A DNA stretch of 61,326 nucleotides from Paenibacillus sacheonensis (lineage in GTDB: Bacteria > Bacillota > Bacilli > Paenibacillales > Paenibacillaceae): NCBI RefSeq assembly GCF_009909195.1, contig NZ_JAAAMU010000029.1, positions 1 through 61,326 on the forward strand, given 5' to 3'. This document shows, piece after piece, positions 1 to 10,472 of this stretch (positions are counted from its first letter, which is position 1; every line of letters begins with the position of its first letter). The position numbers and the translations under genes were made by a program. The notes beneath the pieces were generated by a model. The model had not been told where the DNA came from. It was given only the letters and a program-made list of their open reading frames with translations, and did no database searches.

Positions 1-104
1 GCGGAGGGGAACCACGCGTACCCATCCCGAACACGACCGTTAAGCCCTCCAGCGCCGATGGTACTTGGACCGCAGGGTCCTGGGAGAGTAGGACGTTGCC
101 AAGC
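1..104 (+). rRNA. rrf: 5S ribosomal RNA, 3' part (5' end outside window)
   Basis: The first 104 bases read as a Firmicute 5S rRNA that has lost roughly its first ten bases at the window edge. The loop segment with CCGAACACG and the closing GGGAGAGTAGGACG segment are both present. It is the end of an upstream rRNA operon, and a strong terminator follows within ten bases, so transcription of that operon stops here. Confidence 0.96.
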
Positions 105-112
105 ACGATGAA

Positions 113-139
113 CCGACTGCAACTTGCAGTCGGTTTTTT
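113..139 (+). terminator. rRNA operon terminator
   Basis: An 8-bp perfect stem, CCGACTGC with GCAGTCGG, and a 5-base loop are followed by six T. It lies directly behind the 5S rRNA and is a textbook intrinsic terminator. Confidence 0.93.
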
Positions 140-295
140 GTTGTTTATAAATCTTTTTCAGGCGGTTAATCATATAGTGGTATGCATAGGTCTGACCGGA
201 ATGTTGTGAATACGGCCTCATCCGCGTATAAATAGGCGGGATCCGCCCAAGCTAGTAAGGTAAGGGAAACATAAAAATCGCTTGCCGCAAGCCGC

Positions 296-323
296 TTGAC
301 CTTTTTTGGAATTTGCGTATAAT
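296..323 (+). promoter_or_regulatory. Sigma-A type promoter of the ctsR operon
   Basis: TTGACC (296-301) and a perfect TATAAT (318-323) are 16 bp apart. The start point would fall near 330, inside the CtsR box. The rest of the 105-427 gap holds only the rRNA terminator, an unremarkable AT-rich stretch, a small inverted repeat near 235-247 and the operator. No ORF there looks real. Confidence 0.8.
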
Positions 324-331
324 GGAGTTAA

Positions 332-373
332 GGTCAAAGAAAGTCAAAGTCAATTTGACTAAAAACTTTGACG
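332..373 (+). promoter_or_regulatory. CtsR operator with extra GTCAA heptads
   Basis: GGTCAAA (332-338) and AGTCAAA (342-348), separated by GAA, match the known CtsR direct-repeat box (RGTCAAA-NAN-RGTCAAA). The box overlaps the expected transcription start. Immediately after it, AGTCAATTTGACT (348-360) is a near-perfect inverted repeat, and a further TTTGAC lies at 367-372. CtsR binding here would block transcription of its own operon until heat or arginine-kinase signalling inactivates it. Confidence 0.88.
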
Positions 374-427
374 ATTAAGATTATTTAATGGTAAGAGTGG
401 TTTGGGCAATTTAGGGAGGTTGGCGAA

Positions 428-889
428 ATGCGCAACATTTCCGATCTCATCGAGCAGTACCTCAAGCATATGCTAAAGGAAAGCCCCGGCGGCGCAGTGG
501 AGCTGCAGCGTAATGATTTGGCGGATCGCTTCTCTTGCGTGCCTTCCCAGATCAATTACGTAATCGGTACCCGCTTCACACTGGAGAAAGGCTATTTCGT
601 GGAAAGCAAACGCGGAGGCGGAGGTTATATCCGCATTCAACGCGTGGAACTGCCGACGCTGTCCGCCCTTCAGGAACATCTCGTTCAAACCATTGGCGAG
701 CAAGTGGACCAGGATACGGCGGAAGGGGTTATTTATCAACTGGAGGAAGGGAAACTGATTTCCCGAAGGGAAGCAAATTTACTTCGGGCGGCGGTTTCCC
801 GCGATTCCTTGGTCGTGAAGCTCCCGCTGCGCGACGAAATTCGTGCACGGCTGCTTCGGGCAATGCTTGTTACGCTGCTCATGAAGTAG
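428..889 (+). CDS. ctsR: CtsR, transcriptional repressor of class III stress genes
   Basis: This 153-residue protein matches the CtsR family in length and sequence. The N-terminal winged helix-turn-helix covers about residues 1-70 and carries the glycine-rich wing (RGGGGY, residues 61-66) that reads the DNA minor groove. The C-terminal helical domain mediates dimer contacts and control by McsB and ClpC. CtsR represses clp and related protease genes at normal temperature. It is the first gene of the operon ctsR-mcsA-mcsB-clpC and lies directly behind its own operator, so it is autoregulated. A strong ribosome site (AGGGAGG, 413-419) precedes the ATG. Confidence 0.97.
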   Translation: MRNISDLIEQYLKHMLKESPGGAVELQRNDLADRFSCVPSQINYVIGTRFTLEKGYFVESKRGGGGYIRIQRVELPTLSALQEHLVQTIGEQVDQDTAEGVIYQLEEGKLISRREANLLRAAVSRDSLVVKLPLRDEIRARLLRAMLVTLLMK

Positions 890-924
890 GCTGCGCAGCC
901 TTGCAAGAGGAGGGATAGTGCGGA

Positions 925-1464
925 ATGCTTTGTCAGGAATGCGAGAAGAAGCCGGCTACGCTTCATTTTACGAAGATCGTGAACGGGGAAAAGACGGAGT
1001 TTCATATTTGCGAAGCTTGCGCACGTGAACGGGGAGAAGGCATTCCCGGCACCGCGAACGGTTTCTCCATTCACAGTCTCTTGTCGGGCTTGCTGGATTT
1101 TGAACAGGCAAGCGCGATGAACGCCATAGGCGCGAAGCCGCAGCAACAAATACGCTGCGAGAACTGCGGACTGACGTATACGCAATTCAGCAAGATGGGC
1201 CGCTTCGGTTGCAGTAATTGCTACGTGCAATTCGGAAACAAGTTGGACCCGATTCTGAAGAGAGTACATGGCAGCACGTCGCATGTCGGTAAGGTACCGA
1301 AGCGTGCCGGCGAGCAAATTCAGCTAAGGCGTGAGATCGAAGCGTTGAGACTTGATTTGCAGACGAGGATCGAGCAGGAGGATTTCGAGAATGCGGCCCA
1401 AATTAGAGACCGGATTCGCGAGCTTGAACGCAATGTAGCCGAGGCCGAGGAAAAGCACGGTTAG
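925..1464 (+). CDS. mcsA: McsA, zinc-binding activator of the McsB arginine kinase
   Basis: The protein has 179 residues. Two pairs of CxxC motifs near the N-terminus (C3/C6 and a second pair near C29/C32) and another set around residues 73-93 form zinc-binding fingers. The C-terminal 40 residues form a UVR-type coiled helix hairpin, as also found in UvrB, UvrC and ClpC. In B. subtilis McsA stimulates McsB and couples it to ClpC and CtsR. The gene sits between ctsR and mcsB, as expected. The ribosome site AGGAGGG (907-913) is slightly far from the ATG. Confidence 0.95.
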   Translation: MLCQECEKKPATLHFTKIVNGEKTEFHICEACARERGEGIPGTANGFSIHSLLSGLLDFEQASAMNAIGAKPQQQIRCENCGLTYTQFSKMGRFGCSNCYVQFGNKLDPILKRVHGSTSHVGKVPKRAGEQIQLRREIEALRLDLQTRIEQEDFENAAQIRDRIRELERNVAEAEEKHG

Positions 1465-1478
1465 GAAGGTGATTCAGA

Positions 1479-2561
1479 GTGTCGAAGCGGTCTTATGTCG
1501 AGGAAGCGCTGAGTGATTGGATGAAAGGCAATGGCCCTGAAGCCGATGTCGTAATCAGCAGCCGAATTCGCATCGCTCGCAATTTAACGGGACATCCGTT
1601 TCCGATGCTGGCCACGAATCAGCAGGCGCAAGACGTGATGAAGCAGCTTACGGCCGTCGCCGACACCGGGAAGCTGGAGGACTATGGTCCGTTCGAGACG
1701 ATTGCATTGTCGCAGCTTAGCGAACTTGAACGCAGAGTACTCGTTGAGAAGCATCTCATCAGTCCGAACTTGGCCAATGAGTCGCGCAGCGGAGCGGTTA
1801 TGCTAAGCGGGAACGAAGCCGTCAGCATTATGGTGAATGAAGAGGATCATTTGCGGATTCAATGCCTTTATCCCGGTTTTCAAATCAAGGAGGCCTGGGG
1901 GCTTGCTAGCCGCATTGACGATATTTTCGAAGAAGAAACCGATTATGCATTCGATGAACGCAGAGGCTATTTGACTAGTTGTCCGACGAATGTCGGTACG
2001 GGTATCCGCTCATCGGTGATGATGCATTTGCCGGGTTTGGTGCTTACTCAGCAAATCAATCGTATCTTGTCGGCCATTACGCAAGTGGGGCTGGCGGTGC
2101 GGGGGATTTACGGGGAAGGCAGCGAGGCGACCGGAAATTTGTTTCAGATATCGAATCAAATTACGCTTGGACAGTCCGAAGGCGAGATCATCGAGAATCT
2201 GCATAACGTAGCCCGCCAAATCATCGAGCATGAACGAGCCGCAAGGCAGCGTCTTCTCGAAGATTCCAAAGTGCGGCTAGAGGACCGCGTACAACGATCT
2301 TACGGGATTCTGTCGCATGCGATGATCATGGACTCCAAGGAGGCTGCTCAGCGCCTGTCCGATGTTCGATTGGGGATCGATCTCGGGCTCATTGGAGACG
2401 TATCGCCCCAGGTCATGAACGAAATGATGGTATTAACGCAGCCGGGTTTTCTCCAGCAGGTGTTCAACGAAAAAATGTCGCCCGAACAGCGGGATATCCG
2501 GCGTGCGGAACTTATACGTAAGCAGTTGCAGCACAGCGAATCTGATCATGGGGGTGTGTGA
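1479..2561 (+). CDS. mcsB: McsB, protein arginine kinase
   Basis: The 360-residue protein belongs to the ATP:guanidino phosphotransferase fold. The ATP-contacting segment SSRIRIARNL lies around residues 27-36. McsB phosphorylates arginines on CtsR, releasing DNA, and on damaged proteins, marking them for ClpCP. The start is a GTG preceded by AGGAAGG. The stop overlaps a GTG just before clpC, so translation of the two genes is probably coupled. Confidence 0.97.
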   Translation: MSKRSYVEEALSDWMKGNGPEADVVISSRIRIARNLTGHPFPMLATNQQAQDVMKQLTAVADTGKLEDYGPFETIALSQLSELERRVLVEKHLISPNLANESRSGAVMLSGNEAVSIMVNEEDHLRIQCLYPGFQIKEAWGLASRIDDIFEEETDYAFDERRGYLTSCPTNVGTGIRSSVMMHLPGLVLTQQINRILSAITQVGLAVRGIYGEGSEATGNLFQISNQITLGQSEGEIIENLHNVARQIIEHERAARQRLLEDSKVRLEDRVQRSYGILSHAMIMDSKEAAQRLSDVRLGIDLGLIGDVSPQVMNEMMVLTQPGFLQQVFNEKMSPEQRDIRRAELIRKQLQHSESDHGGV

Positions 2562-2563
2562 AC

Positions 2564-5023
<2,460 letters not shown>

Positions 5024-5037
5024 GCAAGTTGCATCGC

Positions 5038-5083
5038 ATACTCCTCATCCCCTGCGTCCAAGCAGCGGGTGAGGAGTATTTTT
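5038..5083 (+). terminator. Terminator after clpC
   Basis: A long hairpin, ATACTCCTCA-CCC pairing with GGG-TGAGGAGTAT, is followed by a short T run. It closes the ctsR-clpC operon 14 bases after the stop codon. Confidence 0.88.
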
Positions 5084-5225
5084 ATATGCCGAGCTTGAAC
5101 CGATTTCTTCGCTGATCCGTATGAACCGTTGACGGCATTCGGCGCTTTGACGGAATTTAAGGTTTAATCGCACCGGTTTAAATGGTAAACTTTGAAGGAT
5201 ACGTCTTTTGCATAAGGAGCCGCTC

Positions 5226-6593
5226 ATGGCAAAACTTAAAACCAAGTTCGCATGCACGGAATGCGGTAATGAATCGCCCAAATGGATGGGCAAATGCCCG
5301 GGATGCGGGCAGTGGAATACAATGGTGGAAGAGAAAGAAACGGTCGTCAAAACGCAAGGTATGGGTTCGACGCTCATTCAGACGAAAGAAAAGCCGCGAC
5401 CGATCATACATATAGAAAGTGGTCAGGAAAAGCGGATCGAAACAACGAATAAAGAGCTTAACCGCGTATTGGGCGGAGGCGTCGTTCCGGGCTCGCTCAT
5501 TCTGGTCGGCGGAGATCCTGGAATCGGCAAATCGACGCTGCTTCTGCAGACGTCGCATGCGCTGGCTTCCAAGAAGCTGACGGTGCTGTATATTTCCGGT
5601 GAGGAATCCGTCCGTCAGACGCGGCTGCGCGCCGATCGGCTGGGTGCGTTGTCCGATACCCTGTACGTGCTGTGCGAAACGAACATGGAGCAGATCAATG
5701 ACGCGATCGAATCGGTCAATCCCGATTTCCTCGTCATCGACTCGATCCAGACGGTCTACGATCCCCAGGTGCAGTCGGCGCCCGGAAGCGTCTCCCAAGT
5801 AAGGGAATGTACGGCGCACTTCATGCGTGTCGCCAAAATCAAAGGCATCGCGACCGTGCTTGTCGGCCATGTCACCAAAGAAGGCGCCATCGCGGGACCG
5901 CGTATGCTGGAGCATATGGTGGATTGCGTACTGTACTTCGAAGGGGAACGCCATCATACGTACCGGCTTTTGAGAGCGGTGAAGAACCGATTTGGCTCCA
6001 CGAACGAGATCGGCATCTTCGAAATGGTGGAGGATGGACTTCGGGAAGTGAATAATCCATCCGAGCTGTTCTTGTCGGAGCGCCCGATGGGCGTATCCGG
6101 CTCCACTGTCGTGGCCAGCATGGAAGGAACGAGGCCAGTGCTTGTCGAGATGCAGGCTCTGGTAGCGACGACGAATTTCCCCTCGCCGCGGCGAATGGCA
6201 ACGGGTATCGACCACAACCGGATGACCTTGATCGTCGCGGTGCTGGAGAAACGAATGGGCATGTTCCTGCAGACGCAGGATGTCTACTTGAACGTCGCCG
6301 GCGGTATACGGCTGGATGAGCCGGCGGTCGATTTGGCTGCCGCGGTAAGCATTGCGTCAAGCTTTAAGGATGCGCCAACAAGGCCATACGACGTGTTTTT
6401 CGGGGAAATCGGGTTAACGGGCGAGGTTCGCGCGGTTTCACGCGCGGAGCAACGGGTGAAGGAAGCACATAAGCTCGGCTTCAAGCGCGTCATCATGCCG
6501 AAGAAGAGCATGAAGGGCTGGACCCCGCCAGCGGGGATTGAAATCATCGGCGTTGAGACGGTCGCAGAAGCGCTGTCCAAGGCATTCGGATAA
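5226..6593 (+). CDS. radA: RadA, DNA repair and branch-migration ATPase
   Basis: The product has 455 residues. The start at ATG 5226 is chosen because AAGGAG lies seven bases upstream and it gives the family N-terminus. An N-terminal C4 zinc finger (C10, C13, C24, C27) is followed by a RecA-like core with Walker A GDPGIGKST (96-104) and the RadA signature KNRFG (253-257). The C-terminus is a Lon-protease-like domain without protease function. RadA drives branch migration in homologous recombination and in transformation. It precedes disA, as in Bacillus, where RadA is reported to interact with DisA. Confidence 0.97.
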   Translation: MAKLKTKFACTECGNESPKWMGKCPGCGQWNTMVEEKETVVKTQGMGSTLIQTKEKPRPIIHIESGQEKRIETTNKELNRVLGGGVVPGSLILVGGDPGIGKSTLLLQTSHALASKKLTVLYISGEESVRQTRLRADRLGALSDTLYVLCETNMEQINDAIESVNPDFLVIDSIQTVYDPQVQSAPGSVSQVRECTAHFMRVAKIKGIATVLVGHVTKEGAIAGPRMLEHMVDCVLYFEGERHHTYRLLRAVKNRFGSTNEIGIFEMVEDGLREVNNPSELFLSERPMGVSGSTVVASMEGTRPVLVEMQALVATTNFPSPRRMATGIDHNRMTLIVAVLEKRMGMFLQTQDVYLNVAGGIRLDEPAVDLAAAVSIASSFKDAPTRPYDVFFGEIGLTGEVRAVSRAEQRVKEAHKLGFKRVIMPKKSMKGWTPPAGIEIIGVETVAEALSKAFG

Positions 6594-6607
6594 AGAGGGG
6601 GAAGATC

Positions 6608-7684
6608 ATGAAGGAGTCGAACCAGGCAGAAATGGTCAATCAGCTGCTCCAGATGGTCGCGCCCGGCATGGCGTTTCGCGAAGGGCTGGACAACGTGCTG
6701 CGGGCCAAGACAGGAGCGCTTATCGTCGTCGGCTACAGTCCGGAGGTCATGGAGGTCGTGGATGGGGGATTTTCCATCAATTGCGATTTCTCCCCGAACT
6801 ATTTATACGAGCTTGCCAAAATGGACGGCGCGATCATCTTGAGCGAGGATCGCAAACGAATCTTATATGCCAATACGCAGCTCATCCCGGACAGTTCGAT
6901 TTCGTCGAGCGAGACGGGGATCCGGCATCGCACGGCGGAACGGGTGGCCAAGCAGACGGGCAAGCTCGTCGTATCCATCTCGCAGCGGCGCAACGTCATC
7001 ACGTTATACCAGGGGCAGTTCCGGTACTCGTTGAAAGAAATGGCCGTTATTCTCACGAAAGCGAATCAAGCGATTCAAACGCTCGAGAAATACAAGTCGG
7101 TCCTCGGTCAATCGTTTACGAACCTGTCCGCGCTGGAATTCGAGGAGATGGTTACGCTCCAGGAAGTGGCGCATGTCATTAAGCGGGTCGAAATGGTCAT
7201 CCGAGTCAAAATGGAAATCAAGCGCTATGTCAACGAGCTTGGCACGGAGGGCCGGTTGATCAGCATGCAAATGGATGAGTTGGTCGGCGGCGTGGAGGAG
7301 GAATCGTGGTTCCTGCTGAAGGATTACGTGCGAGATCCCTCCGAGGAGCGCGTACGCGAAATTCGGGCCAACATCCGCAAGCTGACGTCCGAGGAGCTGT
7401 TGGAACTGCCGCAAATTCTTAAGCTGCTTGGCTATAGCGGCATTAGTGCAGCCTCGGAGGAAATGGTTGCGCCGCGCGGCTATCGACTGCTCAGTCGGAT
7501 ACCGCGATTGCCTGCAGGGATTATCACCAATTTGGTCGAACGGTTCGGAACGCTGCCGCATGTGCTGATGGCGACGATCGAGGAATTGGACTCCGTTGAC
7601 GGTATCGGCGAGGTTCGCGCACGTGCGATCAAGGAAGGTCTGAAGCGGATCCAAGAGCAGATGTTCATTGACAGACAAATTTAA
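6608..7684 (+). CDS. disA: DisA, DNA-scanning diadenylate cyclase
   Basis: The 358-residue protein joins an N-terminal DAC domain, with the catalytic DGA (73-75) and RHR (106-108) motifs, to a helical linker and C-terminal helix-hairpin-helix DNA-binding domain (about 295-350). It condenses two ATP into c-di-AMP and stops when it meets branched DNA, reporting damage before sporulation. The gene starts 14 bases after radA and is very likely co-transcribed with it. Confidence 0.97.
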   Translation: MKESNQAEMVNQLLQMVAPGMAFREGLDNVLRAKTGALIVVGYSPEVMEVVDGGFSINCDFSPNYLYELAKMDGAIILSEDRKRILYANTQLIPDSSISSSETGIRHRTAERVAKQTGKLVVSISQRRNVITLYQGQFRYSLKEMAVILTKANQAIQTLEKYKSVLGQSFTNLSALEFEEMVTLQEVAHVIKRVEMVIRVKMEIKRYVNELGTEGRLISMQMDELVGGVEEESWFLLKDYVRDPSEERVREIRANIRKLTSEELLELPQILKLLGYSGISAASEEMVAPRGYRLLSRIPRLPAGIITNLVERFGTLPHVLMATIEELDSVDGIGEVRARAIKEGLKRIQEQMFIDRQI

Positions 7685-7842
7685 ATCCCATACAATGAGG
7701 GAATGCAGACGGAAGCTGGGTACAGTTTACAATTAACACCTTTGTCGCACATGGAGCTTCAAACCGAAGTTTCGTTCTCAAGTTTGCCCTCCAATACTGC
7801 GAGCTGCGGTTTTGGGGCATAGTAAAGATGAGGTGGAGCAAA

Positions 7843-8595
7843 ATGATCACGAAGTCGATACCGAGTCTTTTTACGGTGGCGAATTTGTTTCTCGGCATTA
7901 TTGCCGTTATTCTTGTTTTTCCCGACAATGCGAAGCCCGAGCTGGCCGCAATGATGGTGATCATCGCCATGCTGATGGATGGCGTAGACGGTCGGGTCGC
8001 GCGGGCGCTTAACGCGCAGAGCGAGTTTGGCAAAGAGTTGGATTCCTTGTCGGATGTCATCTCCTTTGGAGTTGCCCCGGCATTTATCATGTACAGCGTT
8101 GCATTCCAGGAGCTTAACTCCGCGGCCGCATGGATCATCACGGCGCTGTTCCCGATCTGCGGAGCGCTGCGGCTGGCAAGATTCAACGTCGTCTCCGGAA
8201 TGCCGGGTTACTTTATCGGTCTTCCCATACCGGCAGCAGGCGGCGTATTGGCTACGCTGGCGCTGTTCCACAAAGATATCGCGTTATCCGTCCTGATGGC
8301 AAGCACGCTGGTGCTTTCATGCCTGATGGTCAGCACGATCCGTTACCCGAACTTTAAGAAGCTGGGCATTCCGAAGAACGCGATTTGGGTAGTACCCATT
8401 ATCGTCGTCGTTGTCGTCGCTCTTGGAATTCTATTTCCGCATCACTTATCCAAAATCATTTTCGTGCCGCTTGTGCTCTATGCGCTGTACGGCCTAAAAA
8501 AAAACGTTGATCGCCGTCTCCCGAATAGAAAACGGAAACGTCGGCTCGAGAATCAGCTTCAAGAAGAAGCGGTTCCCGGTGAACATAGCGCTTAA
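7843..8595 (+). CDS. pssA: PssA, CDP-diacylglycerol--serine O-phosphatidyltransferase
   Basis: The protein has 250 residues and several membrane helices. The CDP-alcohol phosphotransferase signature is complete: D49-G50, A53-R54, then eight residues to G63, D67 and D71. These aspartates bind the metal ions. The segment ALRLARFN and overall length fit PssA, which makes phosphatidylserine for phosphatidylethanolamine synthesis. ATG 7843 follows AGGTGGAG; an in-frame ATG at 7828 lacks a site. B. subtilis does not have pssA at this position, so the locus is rearranged relative to that genome. Confidence 0.9.
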   Translation: MITKSIPSLFTVANLFLGIIAVILVFPDNAKPELAAMMVIIAMLMDGVDGRVARALNAQSEFGKELDSLSDVISFGVAPAFIMYSVAFQELNSAAAWIITALFPICGALRLARFNVVSGMPGYFIGLPIPAAGGVLATLALFHKDIALSVLMASTLVLSCLMVSTIRYPNFKKLGIPKNAIWVVPIIVVVVVALGILFPHHLSKIIFVPLVLYALYGLKKNVDRRLPNRKRKRRLENQLQEEAVPGEHSA

Positions 8596-8610
8596 ACCGC
8601 GCAGGATAAC

Positions 8611-8660
8611 AAAGACCGCCTAGCTCCCTTACCAAGGGAACGGGGCGGTCTTTGTTGTTT
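8611..8660 (+). terminator. Terminator between pssA and the convergent minus-strand gene
   Basis: AAAGACCGCC (8611-8620) pairs with GGCGGTCTTT (8644-8653), with a nested smaller hairpin inside. A-rich and T-rich flanks on the two sides could let it work in both directions, serving pssA and the facing gene at 8708-9103. Confidence 0.85.
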
Positions 8661-8707
8661 CCGTTGCGCCTTCTGGAGCTGATGCAACTCCGTGCCTCGA
8701 CGAGCGG

Positions 8708-9103
8708 TTAAGTTAAATTAAACAGTCCAAGCGTGCTGCATTTGTCGGATTCGCGCTCAATGACATCGTCGAGCTTGATGTCGAGCAGGTTCGCCATGGC
8801 CGACATATAGAAGAGGTTGCGGCCCAATTCGTTCTGGATGGCTTCCTTGCAATGCTCGCAAAGCTCGCCGTTGATGTGATGATGCAGCTTGGTCTTGGCT
8901 TTCTCGAGATTAAAATCATCCTCGTATTGCTGCTTGCGGGCATTGAGTTCGATGCACCCGCATTCGGTGACGGATTTGGCCACGGCGCGGTTAACGGATG
9001 CGCCGGATTGCCCGTATTTGGACAGAACGTCCAGTAAGCTGCGATGACGCAGCAGCAACTCGGATACTTGCTGCTGGAATTGCTCCAACGTTGGTGCATT
9101 CAT
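8708..9103 (-). CDS. Unassigned small cysteine-containing protein
   Basis: This is a 131-residue soluble, mostly helical protein. ATG at 9103 is preceded by GAGGTGG; an in-frame GTG at 9112 overlaps that site. It has five cysteines, arranged as C48-x-C50, C82-xx-C85 and C122, which could bind metal. The C-terminal part (about residues 90-118: ELGRNLFYMSAMANLLDIKL, then a basic or acidic helix) loosely resembles the last helices of MazG-like pyrophosphohydrolases, but the usual acidic metal ligands are not obvious. I recall similar Paenibacillus proteins carried under a DUF label (DUF1573), without a function. It has its own promoter and terminator and faces pssA. I give no function. Confidence 0.8.
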   Translation of the reverse strand: MNAPTLEQFQQQVSELLLRHRSLLDVLSKYGQSGASVNRAVAKSVTECGCIELNARKQQYEDDFNLEKAKTKLHHHINGELCEHCKEAIQNELGRNLFYMSAMANLLDIKLDDVIERESDKCSTLGLFNLT

Positions 9104-9142
9104 CGGTTCCACCTCATTTCAGGAATGGGTTGCTGTGCTCTT

Positions 9143-9171
9143 ATTATAAGCCTCGGCGCGCCTCATTTCAA
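9143..9171 (-). promoter_or_regulatory. Promoter of the minus-strand gene at 8708-9103
   Basis: On the minus strand TTGAAA (9171-9166) and a perfect TATAAT (9148-9143) are 17 bp apart. This is a strong vegetative sigma-A promoter about 40 bases upstream of the start codon. Confidence 0.8.
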
Positions 9172-9291
9172 AACGGATTTGCGTGTTTTGTCCCCCTATT
9201 GGCGCAAGTTAATAATTTCTAATGGAATCCCGTCCTCCAGGCGATTAACGTGACAATAATTGGAACATAATTGTAATGGAGGTGGATTTAT

Positions 9292-10386
9292 ATGATGAAA
9301 CGAATGATTCAAGGCATTGGCTTATTGTTTGGCGGCGTTATGGGGGCACAACTATTCGGCTCCGTAAACAGCGGCTTAAGCTTCACGGCGTCTACGAGCG
9401 GCATTATGCAGCATTCAGGCAGTTACTACATGAGTGCGGGCATCGGAGCCGTATGCGGATTTGCGATTGCATCGATGGTTGCGGGTCCTCTGCTCAAATG
9501 GATCGATCAGGGAACGGAACGCGCTTCCGCGATGCCGATTGGTGATTTGCTTTCGGGCGGAGCGGGATTACTGGGCGGCTTGGCGCTCTCGGCACTACTT
9601 TATCCGGCTATGTCCGGGCTTGAAGGCGCTTGGATGGTTATTCCGGTGGCGCTGACCGTATTCTTGGGCTATGCGGGCATGAGAATCGGCCTGAATAAGC
9701 GAGCGGAGCTGGCAGAAGGAATCGCGGCAATCTCGGAACGCAGCGCGAAGTCGGTACAGCAGGACGAAGAGAGCAGCTATGAAGAGCATAAAATTTTGGA
9801 TACGAGCGTCATTATAGATGGCCGGATAGCTGATATTTGCAAAACCGGGTTTATCGAAGGAACGCTCGTCATTCCGGAGTTCGTACTGGAAGAACTGCAG
9901 CATATCGCGGATTCGTCGGATCTGCTGAAGCGTAATCGCGGCCGCAGAGGCTTGGATATTCTGAATAAAATCCAGAAAGAGCTGGACGTTAAAGTATTGA
10001 TCTACGAAGGTGACATGGAAGAAGGCGAAGTCGACAGCAAGCTGGTGAAGCTGGCCAAGGCGCTGCACGGCAAAGTCGTCACCAACGATTTCAACCTGAA
10101 CAAGGTTTGCGAGCTGCAGGGCGTATCGGTGCTGAATATCAACGATCTCGCGAATGCGGTGAAACCGGTAGTGCTGCCTGGCGAGGAGATTGTCGTTCAG
10201 GTCATTAAGGACGGTAAAGAACACGGACAAGGCGTCGCCTATCTGGACGATGGCACGATGATCGTGGTGGAAGGCGGCAGGGACTACATCGGCACGACGA
10301 TGGAAGTGCTCGTGACGAGCGTGCTGCAAACGTCGGCGGGTCGGATGATCTTCGCCAAGCCGAAGCTGTTGGAAAAAGCGCTCTAA
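9292..10386 (+). CDS. yacL: YacL-type membrane PIN-TRAM protein
   Basis: The product has 364 residues. The first about 150 contain four hydrophobic segments that should anchor it in the membrane. A PIN nuclease-like domain follows, with the first acidic residue D170 in LDTSVIIDGR and a later acidic pair in VVTNDFNLN. The C-terminal TRAM domain (about 300-355) is a likely RNA-binding barrel. The family is widespread next to disA or radA and ispD in Firmicutes, but the substrate is not established. GGAGGTGG (9279-9286) precedes the start; ATG 9295 is an equally possible start. Confidence 0.93.
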   Translation: MMKRMIQGIGLLFGGVMGAQLFGSVNSGLSFTASTSGIMQHSGSYYMSAGIGAVCGFAIASMVAGPLLKWIDQGTERASAMPIGDLLSGGAGLLGGLALSALLYPAMSGLEGAWMVIPVALTVFLGYAGMRIGLNKRAELAEGIAAISERSAKSVQQDEESSYEEHKILDTSVIIDGRIADICKTGFIEGTLVIPEFVLEELQHIADSSDLLKRNRGRRGLDILNKIQKELDVKVLIYEGDMEEGEVDSKLVKLAKALHGKVVTNDFNLNKVCELQGVSVLNINDLANAVKPVVLPGEEIVVQVIKDGKEHGQGVAYLDDGTMIVVEGGRDYIGTTMEVLVTSVLQTSAGRMIFAKPKLLEKAL

Positions 10387-10472
10387 AGCGGTATGATAGT
10401 ACACGGATGATTCTCCGCTGCCGACAATGGTTTGGCGGAAAATCGAAGTATACGACGCGGGGCGGTTGAAGC

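Noticed and set aside
2558..2563. GTG as start of clpC
   Set aside because: ATG 2564 gives the conserved N-terminus; GTG 2558 overlaps the mcsB stop.
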